A DNA stretch of 64,000 nucleotides from Flavobacterium fragile. GTDB lineage: Bacteria > Bacteroidota > Bacteroidia > Flavobacteriales > Flavobacteriaceae. This document shows positions 1-9,085 of the stretch, piece by piece. Position 1 is the first letter of the stretch. The number at the start of each line of letters is the position of its first letter. The stretch lies in the NCBI RefSeq assembly GCF_023634865.1, contig NZ_JAMLJN010000009.1:37233-101232 (forward strand), written 5' to 3'. The notes under the pieces are model-generated. The model was not told where the DNA came from and ran no database searches. It saw nothing but the letters and a program-made list of their open reading frames with translations. The position numbers and the translations under genes are program-made.

Positions 1-83
1 AAAACATTTTGGGAATAAACCAATCCTGAAGCAGCCGAAATACCTTTTATAGTGAAGTGGTTAGTAAGTTTGAAATTTTCCAT
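1..83 (-). CDS. N-terminal fragment of a hypothetical protein (possibly DUF6929 family)
   Basis: The start codon of a minus-strand gene lies at 83-81 and the frame stays open to the window edge, giving the first 27 residues (begins MENFKLTNHFTIKGISAASG). The stretch resembles, from memory, the start of flavobacterial DUF6929 proteins, which are predicted beta-propeller-like; this is a weak match on few residues. It is divergent from the adenosyltransferase gene, and the roughly 130 bases between them would hold both promoters. The rest of the gene is outside the window. Confidence 0.5.
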   Translation of the reverse strand, partial: MENFKLTNHFTIKGISAASGLVYSQNV

Positions 84-216
84 ATTTTTACAAAAGAGTT
101 AACAATTTTTAATGCAAATTAGTTTCTAAAAGTAGTATTTTTACGGCTGTTAACATAAAAAATGAATGTTATTTTCAAATGCTTACTCTAAGTATTTGAG
201 TTATTAAAATTTAAAG

Positions 217-786
217 ATGAAAGTATACACAAAAACAGGCGATACCGGAACCACAGCTTTATTTGGTGGTACGCGTGTGCCAAAACACCATATTCGTATT
301 GAAAGTTATGGAACGGTTGATGAATTGAATTCGCATATTGGATTAATTCGCGACCAAGACATCAATGCTTTATACAAAAATGTTCTCATTGAAGTACAAG
401 ACCGGCTATTTACCGTTGGAGCCATTTTAGCAACACCACCTGAAAAGGAAATCATGAAAAATGGTCAGCCTCGTTTGCAAAACTTAGGTATAGTCGAATC
501 AGATATCGAATTTTTAGAAAATGAAATTGATACTATGGAAGAAGCGTTACCACCCATGACACATTTTGTTTTGCCGGGTGGACATACAACCGTGTCATAT
601 TGTCATATTGCTCGATGCGTTTGTCGTAGAGCGGAACGTTTAGCCGTACATTTGAATGACATAGAACCCACAGACGAGCGCGTGATTAAGTACCTAAACC
701 GACTTTCTGACTACCTTTTTGTGTTGGCACGAAAGTTGTCACATGATTTGAACGCTGATGAAGTGAAATGGATTCCTAGAAAGTAA
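217..786 (+). CDS. pduO: Cob(I)alamin adenosyltransferase, PduO type
   Basis: This 189-residue protein transfers the adenosyl group of ATP to cob(I)alamin, making the coenzyme B12 needed by methylmalonyl-CoA mutase. The family's ATP-binding N-terminus is clear (KTGDTGTTALFGG, residues 6-18), followed by GTVDELN (about 32-38) and the arginine-rich helix CRRAERL (about 131-137) of the trimeric PduO/MMAB fold. Length is normal for the family. The start is the only ATG fitting the conserved N-terminus. It stands alone, but its partners in propionate metabolism, MeaB (7.7 kb) and an acyl-CoA carboxylase (31-34 kb), are nearby. No cobalamin riboswitch was recognised upstream. Confidence 0.93.
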   Translation: MKVYTKTGDTGTTALFGGTRVPKHHIRIESYGTVDELNSHIGLIRDQDINALYKNVLIEVQDRLFTVGAILATPPEKEIMKNGQPRLQNLGIVESDIEFLENEIDTMEEALPPMTHFVLPGGHTTVSYCHIARCVCRRAERLAVHLNDIEPTDERVIKYLNRLSDYLFVLARKLSHDLNADEVKWIPRK

Positions 787-899
787 CATTCAGAAATCAG
801 GTATAGTGTTCAATATACCTTAAAATAAAGATGAAAAGTCATGTTTTGAACACTCAAAAAAAACGTTCTTAAATTTTAGTAAAAAAAGTAAAAAAAAAC

Positions 900-929
900 T
901 TGACTTTTTAAGTAATAAATTTATTTTTG
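900..929 (+). promoter_or_regulatory. Flavobacterial promoter of the DUF2795 gene
   Basis: TTG at 900-902, a 19-base spacer and TATTTTTG at 922-929 fit the TTG-N17-23-TAnnTTTG consensus known for Flavobacterium. The start codon of the next gene is 24 bases downstream. No transcript data are available. Confidence 0.65.
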
Positions 930-952
930 CATAAACTTAAATCGATAAAAAG

Positions 953-1174
953 ATGTATTGGACTTTAGAATTAGCATCCTATTTGAGCGATGCACCATGG
1001 CCAGCGACCAAAGACGAACTTATCGACTACGCTATTAGAACTGGAGCTCCATTAGAAGTGGTAGAGAATTTACAGTCTATAGAAGACGAAGGTGAAATCT
1101 ACGAATCAATGGAAGAGATTTGGCCAGATTATCCTACGGACGAAGATTATCTTTGGAATGAGGACGAATATTAA
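953..1174 (+). CDS. DUF2795 domain-containing small acidic protein
   Basis: A 73-residue protein with a very acidic, aromatic C-terminus (EEIWPDYPTDEDYLWNEDEY). The N-terminal part (about 1-50) fits the DUF2795 fold, a small helical domain of unknown function that flavobacteria keep directly upstream of secA. No signal peptide or membrane segment is visible, so it is probably cytoplasmic. A good promoter lies just upstream, and a weak hairpin with a T-run at 1199-1222 separates it from secA 88 bases downstream. Its function is unknown; the conserved position next to secA is from memory. Confidence 0.85.
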   Translation: MYWTLELASYLSDAPWPATKDELIDYAIRTGAPLEVVENLQSIEDEGEIYESMEEIWPDYPTDEDYLWNEDEY

Positions 1175-1198
1175 AAATAAATAAACACAACAGAAATA

Positions 1199-1222
1199 AG
1201 TCTCCTTACCGAGGCTTTTTTT
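1199..1222 (+). terminator. Weak terminator or attenuator between the DUF2795 gene and secA
   Basis: A 6-bp stem (AGTCTC with GAGGCT, one G-U pair) around a 6-base loop is followed by six T residues. It probably ends the short upstream transcript. Because secA begins only 41 bases later and shows no perfect promoter of its own, read-through is plausible. Confidence 0.45.
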
Positions 1223-1262
1223 GTGGTTTTATCTGCAAACTATATATTGAAAATAAAAAATT

Positions 1263-4200
1263 ATGAGTATCATAAATTCCATATTGAAGGCTTTTGTGGG
1301 GGACAAATCGGAGAAAGATGTAAAAGCGATTCAACCTATAATCAATAAAATTAAATCATTTGAAGGCGCGTTACAAGCTTTGTCTCATGATGAACTACGT
1401 GCCAAGACAGCTGAATTCAAGGCGAAAATTCAAAATGCTCGCGCTGACAAGGACGCTAAAATAACTTCCTTAAAACTAGAAGCTGAACAAACTACCGATA
1501 TCGATGCTCGTGAAGATATCTATCTAGAAATAGATAAAATTGAGAAGGAAGCTTATGAAATTTCTGAGAAAGTATTAAATGAAATTCTTCCAGAAGCGTT
1601 TGCGGTGGTGAAAGAAACCGCTCGTCGTTTTAAAGACAATACCACTATTACTGTAACGGCTACACCAAAGGATAGAGAATTATCGGCTACAAAACCATAC
1701 ATTACTATTGAAGGTGATACAGCTACTTGGGCTAACTCTTGGGATGCTGCTGGAAAAGCCATCACTTGGGACATGATTCACTATGATGTTCAGTTAATTG
1801 GTGGGGTAGTTTTACATCAAGGTAAAATTGCCGAAATGCAAACAGGAGAAGGTAAAACTTTAGTTGCCACACTTCCTTTATACTTAAATGCGTTGACAGG
1901 TAATGGTGTGCATTTAGTAACGGTGAATGACTATCTAGCAAAACGTGATAGTACGTGGAAAGCTCCTTTATTTGAGTTTCATGGTTTAACGGTTGATTGT
2001 ATTGATAATCATCAGCCAAACTCTCCTCAACGAAGAAAAGCATATGAAGCGGATATTACTTATGGAACAAATAATGAATTTGGTTTCGACTATCTTCGTG
2101 ATAATATGGCGCATGCTCCAGAAGATTTGGTACAGCGCAAACATAATTATGCGATTGTCGATGAGGTTGATTCGGTTTTAATTGATGATGCTAGAACACC
2201 ATTGATTATTTCTGGACCGGTGCCACAAGGAGACCGTCATGAATTTTTAGAATTAAAACCTAAAGTTGAAAACTTAGTAACACTTCAACGTAAATTAGCT
2301 ACGGATTGTTTAACTGAAGCAAAACGTTTATTCAAAGAAGGAAATACTAAAGATGCTGGTTTTTATTTATTGCGTTCACATAGAGCTTTACCAAAAAGTA
2401 AAGCGTTAATCAAGTTCTTATCTGAAGAAGGAGTAAAACAATTACTTCAAAAAACGGAAAATCAATACATGCAAGATAACAACAGAGAAATGCCAAAAAT
2501 TGATGAGGCATTATACTTTGTTATTGAAGAAAAAAACAATCAAGTTGAGCTAACGGATAACGGAATCCAATTCCTATCTACTGATACCGATTCTCAATTC
2601 TTCGTTTTACCAGATATTGGAACAGCAATTGCCCAAATCGAAAGAGAGAATTTAGCTCCAGAAGAAGCAGCAGAGAAAAAAGAAGAATTATTCCGTGATT
2701 TCTCTGTAAAATCTGAACGTATTCACACCTTAACACAATTATTAAAAGCTTACACTTTATTTGAAAAAGATACGGAATACGTTATCATGGACAATAAAGT
2801 AATGATTGTAGATGAGCAAACAGGACGTATCATGGATGGTCGTCGTTACTCAGATGGTTTACACCAAGCAATCGAAGCTAAAGAAAATGTAAAAATCGAA
2901 GCAGCAACGCAAACTTTCGCAACCATTACGTTACAGAATTATTTCCGTATGTATAATAAGTTGGGAGGTATGACGGGAACAGCTTCAACAGAAGCAGGAG
3001 AGTTCTGGGAAATCTATAAATTAGATGTGGTAGAAATTCCAACCAACCGTCCAATTGCTCGTAAAGATAAAGACGATTTAATTTACAGAACGGTTCGTGA
3101 AAAATTCAACGCCGTTATTGAAGATGTAGTGCAATTGTCAAATGCAGGAAGACCTGTATTGATTGGAACAACATCAGTAGAGATTTCGGAATTATTAAGC
3201 CGAATGTTGAAATTAAGAGGTATTAAACACAATGTATTGAATGCTAAAATGCATAAAAGCGAGGCAGAAATTGTAGCAGAAGCAGGAAAACCTGGAGTAG
3301 TTACAATTGCAACGAATATGGCGGGTCGTGGTACCGATATTAAATTATCTGACGAAGTTAAAAAAGCAGGTGGTTTGGCTATTATCGGAACAGAACGTCA
3401 CGATTCACGTCGTGTAGACCGTCAGTTAAGAGGTCGTGCGGGTCGTCAAGGAGATGTCGGTAGTTCTCAATTCTACGTTTCTTTGGAAGATAACCTAATG
3501 CGTTTGTTCGGTTCTGAAAGAGTAGCGAAAGTTATGGATAGAATTGGTCTGAAAGAAGGTGAAGTAATTCAACATTCGATGATGACAAAATCTATCGAAA
3601 GAGCTCAGAAAAAAGTAGAAGAAAACAACTTTGGTGTTCGTAAACGTTTGTTAGAATATGACGACGTAATGAACGCACAAAGAGAAGTAGTATACAAAAG
3701 AAGACGTCACGCTTTACATGGTGAACGTTTGAAAGTGGATATTGCCAACATGATGTATGACACTTGCGAATTAGTAGTGGAACAAAATAAATTAGCAGAT
3801 GATTTCAAAAACTTCGAGTTTGAATTAATTCGTTATTTCTCAATTAGTTCACCAGTTTCTGAATCAGATTTTGGAAAACTTTCTGCTAGAGAAATTACTG
3901 GAAAACTGTATAAGGCTGTTTTAGCTCATTATGAGGAAAAAAACACTAGAGATGCTCACGAAGCGTATCCGATCATCAAAAATGTGTACGAAAATAACAA
4001 TGGTCAGTATCAAAGAATTGTAGTTCCTTTTACGGATGGTATCAAAACTTTGAATGTAGTAACTGATTTAGAAAAAGCGTATACTACAGAAGGACGTTCG
4101 TTAGTGACTGATTTCGAGAAAAACATCACATTAGCTATTGTAGATGAAGCTTGGAAAAAGCATTTGCGTAAAATGGACGAATTGAAACAATCGGTTCAGT

Positions 4201-4610
4201 TGGCTGTTCATGAACAAAAAGATCCATTGTTGATTTACAAATTTGAAGCATTCAACTTGTTTAAAAAAATGATTGACGATGTAAATAAAGAAGTGATTTC
4301 ATTCTTATTCAAAGGTGATTTGCCACATCGTAATGAAAACATTCAAGAGGCAAGACAAGAAACACGTCAAGAAAAATACACTGAAACTAAAGAGGATTTA
4401 GACTCGCCAGCTTCAGAAGCCAAAAAAGCAGGAGAAATGGCAAGTCAAAGACCTCCAGTTACTGAGACGATTACTAGAGAAATGCCAAAAATCAATCGTA
4501 ATGACACTGTTACTATCAAACATGTAATGAGTGGCAAAAGCGAAACCATGAAATACAAAAAAGCTGAAAGTTTATTAGCTTCAGGTGAATGGGTTTTGGT
4601 TAACGAATAA
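1263..4610 (+). CDS. secA: Preprotein translocase ATPase SecA
   Basis: SecA is the motor that pushes unfolded preproteins through SecYEG. At 1,115 residues it is longer than the ~900-residue E. coli protein, as is usual in Bacteroidota, with the extra length in the first nucleotide-binding/preprotein-crosslinking region (about 330-480). Visible motifs are Walker A MQTGEGKT (192-199), the DEVDS Walker B region (about 298), GGMTGTAS (about 567), [10 protein letters not shown] (about 684) and the arginine finger region [12 protein letters not shown] (about 719). The C-terminus ends in a KVTI-like tail ([17 protein letters not shown]) and lacks the cysteine-rich zinc motif of many SecA proteins. 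Identification is certain. Confidence 0.98.
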   Translation: MSIINSILKAFVGDKSEKDVKAIQPIINKIKSFEGALQALSHDELRAKTAEFKAKIQNARADKDAKITSLKLEAEQTTDIDAREDIYLEIDKIEKEAYEISEKVLNEILPEAFAVVKETARRFKDNTTITVTATPKDRELSATKPYITIEGDTATWANSWDAAGKAITWDMIHYDVQLIGGVVLHQGKIAEMQTGEGKTLVATLPLYLNALTGNGVHLVTVNDYLAKRDSTWKAPLFEFHGLTVDCIDNHQPNSPQRRKAYEADITYGTNNEFGFDYLRDNMAHAPEDLVQRKHNYAIVDEVDSVLIDDARTPLIISGPVPQGDRHEFLELKPKVENLVTLQRKLATDCLTEAKRLFKEGNTKDAGFYLLRSHRALPKSKALIKFLSEEGVKQLLQKTENQYMQDNNREMPKIDEALYFVIEEKNNQVELTDNGIQFLSTDTDSQFFVLPDIGTAIAQIERENLAPEEAAEKKEELFRDFSVKSERIHTLTQLLKAYTLFEKDTEYVIMDNKVMIVDEQTGRIMDGRRYSDGLHQAIEAKENVKIEAATQTFATITLQNYFRMYNKLGGMTGTASTEAGEFWEIYKLDVVEIPTNRPIARKDKDDLIYRTVREKFNAVIEDVVQLSNAGRPVLIGTTSVEISELLSRMLKLRGIKHNVLNAKMHKSEAEIVAEAGKPGVVTIATNMAGRGTDIKLSDEVKKAGGLAIIGTERHDSRRVDRQLRGRAGRQGDVGSSQFYVSLEDNLMRLFGSERVAKVMDRIGLKEGEVIQHSMMTKSIERAQKKVEENNFGVRKRLLEYDDVMNAQREVVYKRRRHALHGERLKVDIANMMYDTCELVVEQNKLADDFKNFEFELIRYFSISSPVSESDFGKLSAREITGKLYKAVLAHYEEKNTRDAHEAYPIIKNVYENNNGQYQRIVVPFTDGIKTLNVVTDLEKAYTTEGRSLVTDFEKNITLAIVDEAWKKHLRKMDELKQSVQLAVHEQKDPLLIYKFEAFNLFKKMIDDVNKEVISFLFKGDLPHRNENIQEARQETRQEKYTETKEDLDSPASEAKKAGEMASQRPPVTETITREMPKINRNDTVTIKHVMSGKSETMKYKKAESLLASGEWVLVNE

Positions 4611-4628
4611 TTTTAAACACAAATAAAG

Positions 4629-4668
4629 GAATCCTCAATTACAAAAGTAGTTGGGGATTTTTTTTATC
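4629..4668 (+). terminator. Rho-independent terminator of secA
   Basis: Complementary arms AATCCTCAATTA and TAGTTGGGGATT (with G-U pairs) close around a short A-rich loop and are followed by a run of T, 20 bases past the secA stop. Confidence 0.7.
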
Positions 4669-4717
4669 ACGAAATGAATTAAAGTAACTATCTTTGAAAA
4701 GACAATTTAATTTAAAA

Positions 4718-5119
4718 ATGAACGAAAACACTATTGTTTACACCGAATTTTTCAATCATGTTAACGAAAGTATCACCAACGGAACTTTCGCTAAACTCAC
4801 TTTAGCCAAAACTATCGGAAAACCTGAATTACAAAATATCTACGTGAGAACCATTGCGCAAGATGGCGTTTTGAAGCTATCCGTTACGTTTAAGATTTAC
4901 AACGAAGGTTTACAAGAAGTAGAAAAGATTATCAAAATGGAGGAAATGGAAGCGGAGCTAACGCCTTATATTGCCAATCCGTTTATGTCGGTTTTATTGT
5001 TTACTACGGATGCTGATATTACCATGAAAATCAACAAAAAAAGAAACGCCAGTATTATCGAACAACCACCAACGTTTAAAAATGCAGATGCCAATTTGAT
5101 GGAGTTTTTAGGGAAGTAA
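4718..5119 (+). CDS. Conserved hypothetical protein of flavobacteria
   Basis: A 133-residue cytoplasmic protein beginning MNENTIVYTEFFNHVNESI. An in-frame TTG eight codons upstream (4694) is not used as the start here, because that TTG is the end of a TATCTTTG promoter-like box at 4689-4696. The sequence has no signal peptide or membrane segment; the ending (PPTFKNADANLMEFLGK) looks like a genuine conserved tail. I do not recognise a functional domain, though similar proteins occur in many flavobacteria from memory. It ends 8 bases from the convergent glcD stop, with no room for a separate terminator. Confidence 0.8.
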   Translation: MNENTIVYTEFFNHVNESITNGTFAKLTLAKTIGKPELQNIYVRTIAQDGVLKLSVTFKIYNEGLQEVEKIIKMEEMEAELTPYIANPFMSVLLFTTDADITMKINKKRNASIIEQPPTFKNADANLMEFLGK

Positions 5120-5127
5120 TTTTTTGA

Positions 5128-6525
5128 CTATTCCCCATCCGGAAAAATCTTCCCAGGATTCAATACATTATTCGGGTCAAAAATAGCTTTAATTCGCTCC
5201 ATCAATTCTAAATGTACTTTTGAAAACGCAATATCCATATAGTTTTTTTGCACTAAACCAATGCCGTGCTCACCTGATAAAGTTCCTTTTAAACCAACAG
5301 TCAATTCAAAAATTTCACGAATTCCTTTAGGAACTTCCGTTTTCCAATTCTCATCGGTCATGTTGCCTTTGATGATGTTTACGTGTAAATTACCATCGCC
5401 CGCATGGCCATAACACACGGATTGAAAGCCATGTTTTGCTCCAATTTCTTTGATTCCTTTTAATAGTTTTGGTAATTCATATCTTGGCACAACCGTATCT
5501 TCTTCTTTGTAAATCGAATTTGCTTTTACTGCTTCCGCTACAGAACGGCGCATTTTCCAAAGGGCATTTTTTTGTTCGTCAGTATCGGCAAATAATACTT
5601 CGTCGATTTCAAATTGTTCAACTACTGCCAAAATTTGTTCGGCTTCTTGCATCAAAATTTCTGGATAATTCCCATCTACTTCAATCAACAAATGCGCTTG
5701 AACGTTGTCTTTTACTTCCACATTCAAATCCTCGACAAATTTCAACGTCCAATCAATCGCATCACGTTCCATAAACTCTAGAGCACTTGGAACAATTCCT
5801 GCTCTAAAAATCGCTGAAACCGCTTCACACGCTTGCTCTGCTTTATAAAACGGAACCAAAAGTAAAACGTTGTGTTTGTTTTGAGGTAATAATTTCAATA
5901 CAATTTTGGTTACGATTCCCAAAGTTCCTTCGCTACCCACCATCAATTGCGTTAAATTATAACCAGTGGAATTTTTTAAAGTATTAGCGCCTGTCCAAAT
6001 GATATCGCCTGTTGGTAAAACGACTTCTAAATTTAATACATAATCTTTGGTAACACCATATTTCAAAGCCCTCGCACCACCAGAGTTTTCGGCAATATTG
6101 CCACCTATAAAACAACTTCCCATACTACTTGGATCAACAGGATAAAACAAGTCTTTTTCAGCAACAGCTTCTCTTAACACTTGCGTAATTACTCCAGGTT
6201 CGGTAGTAACTTGAAGGTTTTTCTCATCAATTTCAATGATTTTATTAAAGCGTTCCATTGAAATCGCAATACCTCCATAAATCGATAAAGCGCCACCACT
6301 CAAACCCGTACGTGCACCAATCGGCGTTGTCGGAATTTTATAAGTGTTGGAAACTTTTAAAATTTGCGCCACTTCTTCTGTATTTGCAGGTTTCACCACA
6401 ACATGAGGCGGAAAACTCAAATCTTCCGTTTCGTCATGACCATACGTTTTACGAGTAGCTTTATCAGTAAAAATATAAGCCGAACCTACAATGTTTTCAA
6501 GTGCCAGTAATATTTCAGGATTCAT
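5128..6525 (-). CDS. glcD: FAD-linked oxidase, glycolate oxidase subunit GlcD / D-lactate dehydrogenase type
   Basis: A 465-residue flavoprotein of the VAO/PCMH family that oxidises 2-hydroxyacids such as glycolate or D-lactate. The FAD-binding half contains GARTGLSGGAL and PSSMGSCFIGGNIAENSGG; the C-terminal half carries CYGHAGDGNLHVN and the ending SGEHGIGLVQK followed by DPNNVLNPGKIFP, all typical of GlcD. The start at 6525 (MNPEILLALENI) is preferred, because an upstream extension to 6645 would translate a repeat-like intergenic region. No GlcE or GlcF partner is adjacent. The exact substrate cannot be told from sequence. Confidence 0.9.
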   Translation of the reverse strand: MNPEILLALENIVGSAYIFTDKATRKTYGHDETEDLSFPPHVVVKPANTEEVAQILKVSNTYKIPTTPIGARTGLSGGALSIYGGIAISMERFNKIIEIDEKNLQVTTEPGVITQVLREAVAEKDLFYPVDPSSMGSCFIGGNIAENSGGARALKYGVTKDYVLNLEVVLPTGDIIWTGANTLKNSTGYNLTQLMVGSEGTLGIVTKIVLKLLPQNKHNVLLLVPFYKAEQACEAVSAIFRAGIVPSALEFMERDAIDWTLKFVEDLNVEVKDNVQAHLLIEVDGNYPEILMQEAEQILAVVEQFEIDEVLFADTDEQKNALWKMRRSVAEAVKANSIYKEEDTVVPRYELPKLLKGIKEIGAKHGFQSVCYGHAGDGNLHVNIIKGNMTDENWKTEVPKGIREIFELTVGLKGTLSGEHGIGLVQKNYMDIAFSKVHLELMERIKAIFDPNNVLNPGKIFPDGE

Positions 6526-6579
6526 AGTGTAAAATTGATGTGTAAAGATAATTAATTTTATATTTTTTGGAACACAGAA

Positions 6580-6664
6580 TTTTTCGCTCGCAAAGTCGCT
6601 AAGTCGCAAAGAGTTCAAAAAAAACTTGGAGGAACTTTGTGTCAAGCTTAGTGCAACTTTGTGA
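6580..6664. repeat. Intergenic repeat-like sequence
   Basis: Between the glcD start and the AEC transporter gene lie degenerate copies of a GACTTTGCG/GACTTAGCG word (minus-strand reading, 6584-6612) and a related stretch with ACTTTGTG at 6633-6664. This matches, from memory, a dispersed intergenic repeat common in Flavobacterium genomes. No gene is supported here. Confidence 0.45.
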
Positions 6665-6666
6665 TA

Positions 6667-7572
6667 CTAACTCAAAACCCAATACCAAAAAGCCACCGTC
6701 AACAACGACAATGGTATTCCAATTCCAATCATCATACTGCTTAATTTCGGTTTTAATCCGTAGTTAGAGGCTAAAATCGCACCTGTAATCATTGGTGCCA
6801 TGGCAGATTCCATAATGGAAACATCAATTTCTAAACCTTTTCCACCTAATACGATTTTGTATAGCAAGAAGAAGAAAGCTGGCATCAATATCAATTTAAA
6901 AAGTAATCCTAAGGTTAAAAAACGCCAATGTTTACTTCGAGTATCAATTTTTAATTGCAATCCAACCGCTACTAATGCGACAGGTGTTACCGTGTTTCCG
7001 ATTCGTAAAAACGAGTTTTGCAATGCTTCAGGAAATTCTAATGAAAATAGTGTGCAACAAAGTGCAATCGTAAAGGCAATAAAAGGTGGAAATTTTACAA
7101 TTTTCAATACGATTTCAGTAGTACTTAAATTGCCTCTTGAAAAACTCGCTGCGACTAAAATTCCTAAAGTCGTTACGACTACGAATGAACCGGGTTGGTC
7201 AACGATGATAGCGGTTTTCAATCCTTCGGCGCCAAATAAAGCTTCGATGATGGGAAAGCCTACGAAAGAAGTATTGCTCAATCCGCCTGTCAAAATCAAA
7301 CAGCCGATTAGCTTTTTCGACCATTTGAAATACGTTCCCAAAGTATAGAAAAATACAAACGATAATCCGAAACCTAACCACGCAATTCCTAATGGATAAA
7401 GTAAAGCTAATGAAATAGTGATTTTTGGAATATAATACAACGCCATGGCCGGAAGCGAAACGTAAATCACGTATTGATTCAAACTCTGATAAGCGTTTTT
7501 AGGAAATTGCGGTACTTTTTGAAGCGCAACACCCAAAATCAAACATAAAAATAATAGAATGATGTTTTCCAT
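6667..7572 (-). CDS. AEC family transporter (auxin efflux carrier / malate permease type)
   Basis: A 301-residue integral membrane protein with about ten hydrophobic segments in the two-times-five arrangement of the AEC family (PF03547). The first helix (ENIILLFLCLILGVALQ) and the charged, glycine-rich middle are typical. Members export or import small organic acids; the substrate cannot be predicted. A TACCTTTG box at 7592-7599 (minus strand) just ahead of the start is a good -7 element, although no TTG was found at the right distance. It is a single-gene unit divergent from meaB. Confidence 0.87.
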   Translation of the reverse strand: MENIILLFLCLILGVALQKVPQFPKNAYQSLNQYVIYVSLPAMALYYIPKITISLALLYPLGIAWLGFGLSFVFFYTLGTYFKWSKKLIGCLILTGGLSNTSFVGFPIIEALFGAEGLKTAIIVDQPGSFVVVTTLGILVAASFSRGNLSTTEIVLKIVKFPPFIAFTIALCCTLFSLEFPEALQNSFLRIGNTVTPVALVAVGLQLKIDTRSKHWRFLTLGLLFKLILMPAFFFLLYKIVLGGKGLEIDVSIMESAMAPMITGAILASNYGLKPKLSSMMIGIGIPLSLLTVAFWYWVLS

Positions 7573-7668
7573 ATGTCGAAAATCGAGAATACAAAGGTAA
7601 TTAAACCTTGAGATTTCGATGTTTCATATTCCTACATTTTTTGTATTTTTACACAAAGCAAAACTCTT

Positions 7669-8754
7669 TTGAAAACACCTAATAAAAAATCGGCACTTTC
7701 AGAAATTCACGGCGTGGACCAACCCGAAACGTTGAGCACGGTTGTAGCGCATCAAATTCAACAATTTCGAAGAAAACAACCTTCGGCAGAGGAATTGATT
7801 GCTGGAATTTTAAAAGGAGACAAAACCGCTTTGAGTCGCGCTATTACTTTGGTTGAAAGTACGAATCCTGAACATTTAGCCAAAGCGAATGAAGTGATAA
7901 AAGGTTGTTTGCCACATGCAAATAACTCGGTTCGTATAGGAATTACGGGAGTTCCAGGTGTTGGAAAAAGTACATTCATTGAAGCTTTTGGAAAATATTT
8001 AACTTCTATCGGAAAGAAAGTAGCTGTTTTGGCGGTTGACCCGAGTTCGTCTATCAGTCATGGAAGTATTTTGGGCGATAAAACCCGAATGGAAGAATTG
8101 GTCAAGGATGAAAACGCTTATATTAGACCAAGTGCTTCGGGCGATACGTTAGGTGGCGTTGCAAGAAAAACCCGCGAAACTATTATTTTGTGTGAAGCTT
8201 GTGGTTTTGATACGATTATCATTGAAACCGTTGGAGTAGGGCAAAGCGAAACTGCCGTTCATAGTATGGTTGATTTCTTTTTGTTGTTGAAAATTTCAGG
8301 CGCTGGCGATGAATTGCAAGGGATCAAACGCGGTATCATGGAAATGGCGGATACAATCGTAATCAATAAAGCCGATGGCGATAATGTTGCGAAAGCCAAA
8401 TTAGCGAAAACCGAATTTAATAGAGCCTTACATTTATTTCCAGCCAAATCTTCAGGTTGGATTCCAAAAGTAACAACTTGTAGTGCTTATGAAAAAACAG
8501 GAATTGATGGTATTTGGGAAATTATTTCAGAATACTTTGAATTGGTAAAATCGAATCATTATTTCGAAGAAAAGCGTCACAATCAAAACCAGTTTTGGAT
8601 GATGGAAACGATTAATGAACAATTGAAATCGCATTTTTACAATCATCCGAATATCATTCAACTCTTAGAAGAAAACAAAAAAGCCGTGCAAAACAATGAA
8701 ATCTCACCTTTTGCAGCGGCTATGCATTTATTGGAACAATATTTTAAAAAATAA
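7669..8754 (+). CDS. meaB: Methylmalonyl-CoA mutase-associated GTPase MeaB (ArgK)
   Basis: A 361-residue G3E-type P-loop GTPase that gates delivery of coenzyme B12 to methylmalonyl-CoA mutase and protects it from inactivation. Visible motifs are Walker A GVPGVGKST (about 94-102), DPSSS (about 124), ETVGVGQSE (about 186) and the NKADG base-recognition loop (about 231). Translation appears to begin at TTG (7669), since no in-frame ATG fits the conserved N-terminus. The mutase subunits are not in the window, but the adenosyltransferase at 0.2 kb and the carboxylase at 31 kb belong to the same pathway. The gene is followed by a perfect palindrome that may end transcription. Confidence 0.95.
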   Translation: MKTPNKKSALSEIHGVDQPETLSTVVAHQIQQFRRKQPSAEELIAGILKGDKTALSRAITLVESTNPEHLAKANEVIKGCLPHANNSVRIGITGVPGVGKSTFIEAFGKYLTSIGKKVAVLAVDPSSSISHGSILGDKTRMEELVKDENAYIRPSASGDTLGGVARKTRETIILCEACGFDTIIIETVGVGQSETAVHSMVDFFLLLKISGAGDELQGIKRGIMEMADTIVINKADGDNVAKAKLAKTEFNRALHLFPAKSSGWIPKVTTCSAYEKTGIDGIWEIISEYFELVKSNHYFEEKRHNQNQFWMMETINEQLKSHFYNHPNIIQLLEENKKAVQNNEISPFAAAMHLLEQYFKK

Positions 8755-8760
8755 TTTTTG

Positions 8761-8789
8761 GTAGCGACAAGTCAATGACTTGTCGCTAC
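8761..8789. repeat. 29-bp perfect palindrome, copy 1
   Basis: The arms GTAGCGACAAGTCA and TGACTTGTCGCTAC are perfectly complementary around a single A. The same core (ACAAGTCAATGACTTGT) recurs at 9057-9077 on the other side of the small gene between them. It may act as a bidirectional terminator for meaB and the convergent gene, or be a REP-like mobile palindrome. Confidence 0.85.
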
Positions 8790-8807
8790 GGGAATCATAA
8801 TCAAAGA

Positions 8808-9038
8808 TTATTCCTGCTCGTAACGCTCCATTTCTCTATCGTAGAATTCTCCGGCAATGGTAATTAAATGTTCCATTTCCGATTCTAATTCTTTTTCGTC
8901 TTCTTCTTCGATGTCTTCTAAAAATTCTACTTCGTCATCTTTTAAATTGATTACGAATCTTGGATATTCTAAATGGATTACGAAAATATCTTCTGGAAAA
9001 TCGGTATTGTCACCGATAACAAATTTTGGTAAGTTCAT
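8808..9038 (-). CDS. Small acidic conserved hypothetical protein
   Basis: A 76-residue protein starting MNLPKFVIGDNTDFPEDIFV, with a strongly acidic middle (DDEVEFLEDIEEEDEKELE) and an ending EFYDREMERYEQE. The start at 9038 is preferred to one eight codons upstream, because the family, as I remember it, begins with MNLPKFVLGDN. No signal peptide or membrane segment is present. The function is unknown. It is enclosed by two copies of the same palindrome (8761-8789 and 9057-9077) and lies just downstream of, and on the same strand as, the MATE gene. Confidence 0.8.
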   Translation of the reverse strand: MNLPKFVIGDNTDFPEDIFVIHLEYPRFVINLKDDEVEFLEDIEEEDEKELESEMEHLITIAGEFYDREMERYEQE

Positions 9039-9056
9039 GTTTTTTATATTTAATTG

Positions 9057-9077
9057 AGACAAGTCAATGACTTGTCT
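9057..9077. repeat. 21-bp perfect palindrome, copy 2
   Basis: AGACAAGTCA, a central A, then TGACTTGTCT. The 19-base core AGTCAATGACT with flanks is shared with the palindrome at 8761-8789. It sits between the MATE stop (9086) and the start of the small acidic gene. Confidence 0.8.
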
Positions 9078-9085
9078 GTACGTTA

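Noticed and set aside
84..216. Cobalamin riboswitch ahead of the adenosyltransferase gene
   Set aside because: The divergent gap is only about 130 bases, very AT-rich, and shows no B12-box-like conserved core or paired helices.
5469..5774. 101-codon open frame on the plus strand opposite glcD
   Set aside because: It lies entirely antisense to a well-supported enzyme gene, its residues show no protein-like pattern, and no promoter or neighbour supports it.
6800..7348. 182-codon open frame opposite the AEC transporter gene
   Set aside because: It is antisense to a clear membrane-protein gene; the open frame results from the codon usage of hydrophobic residues on the other strand.
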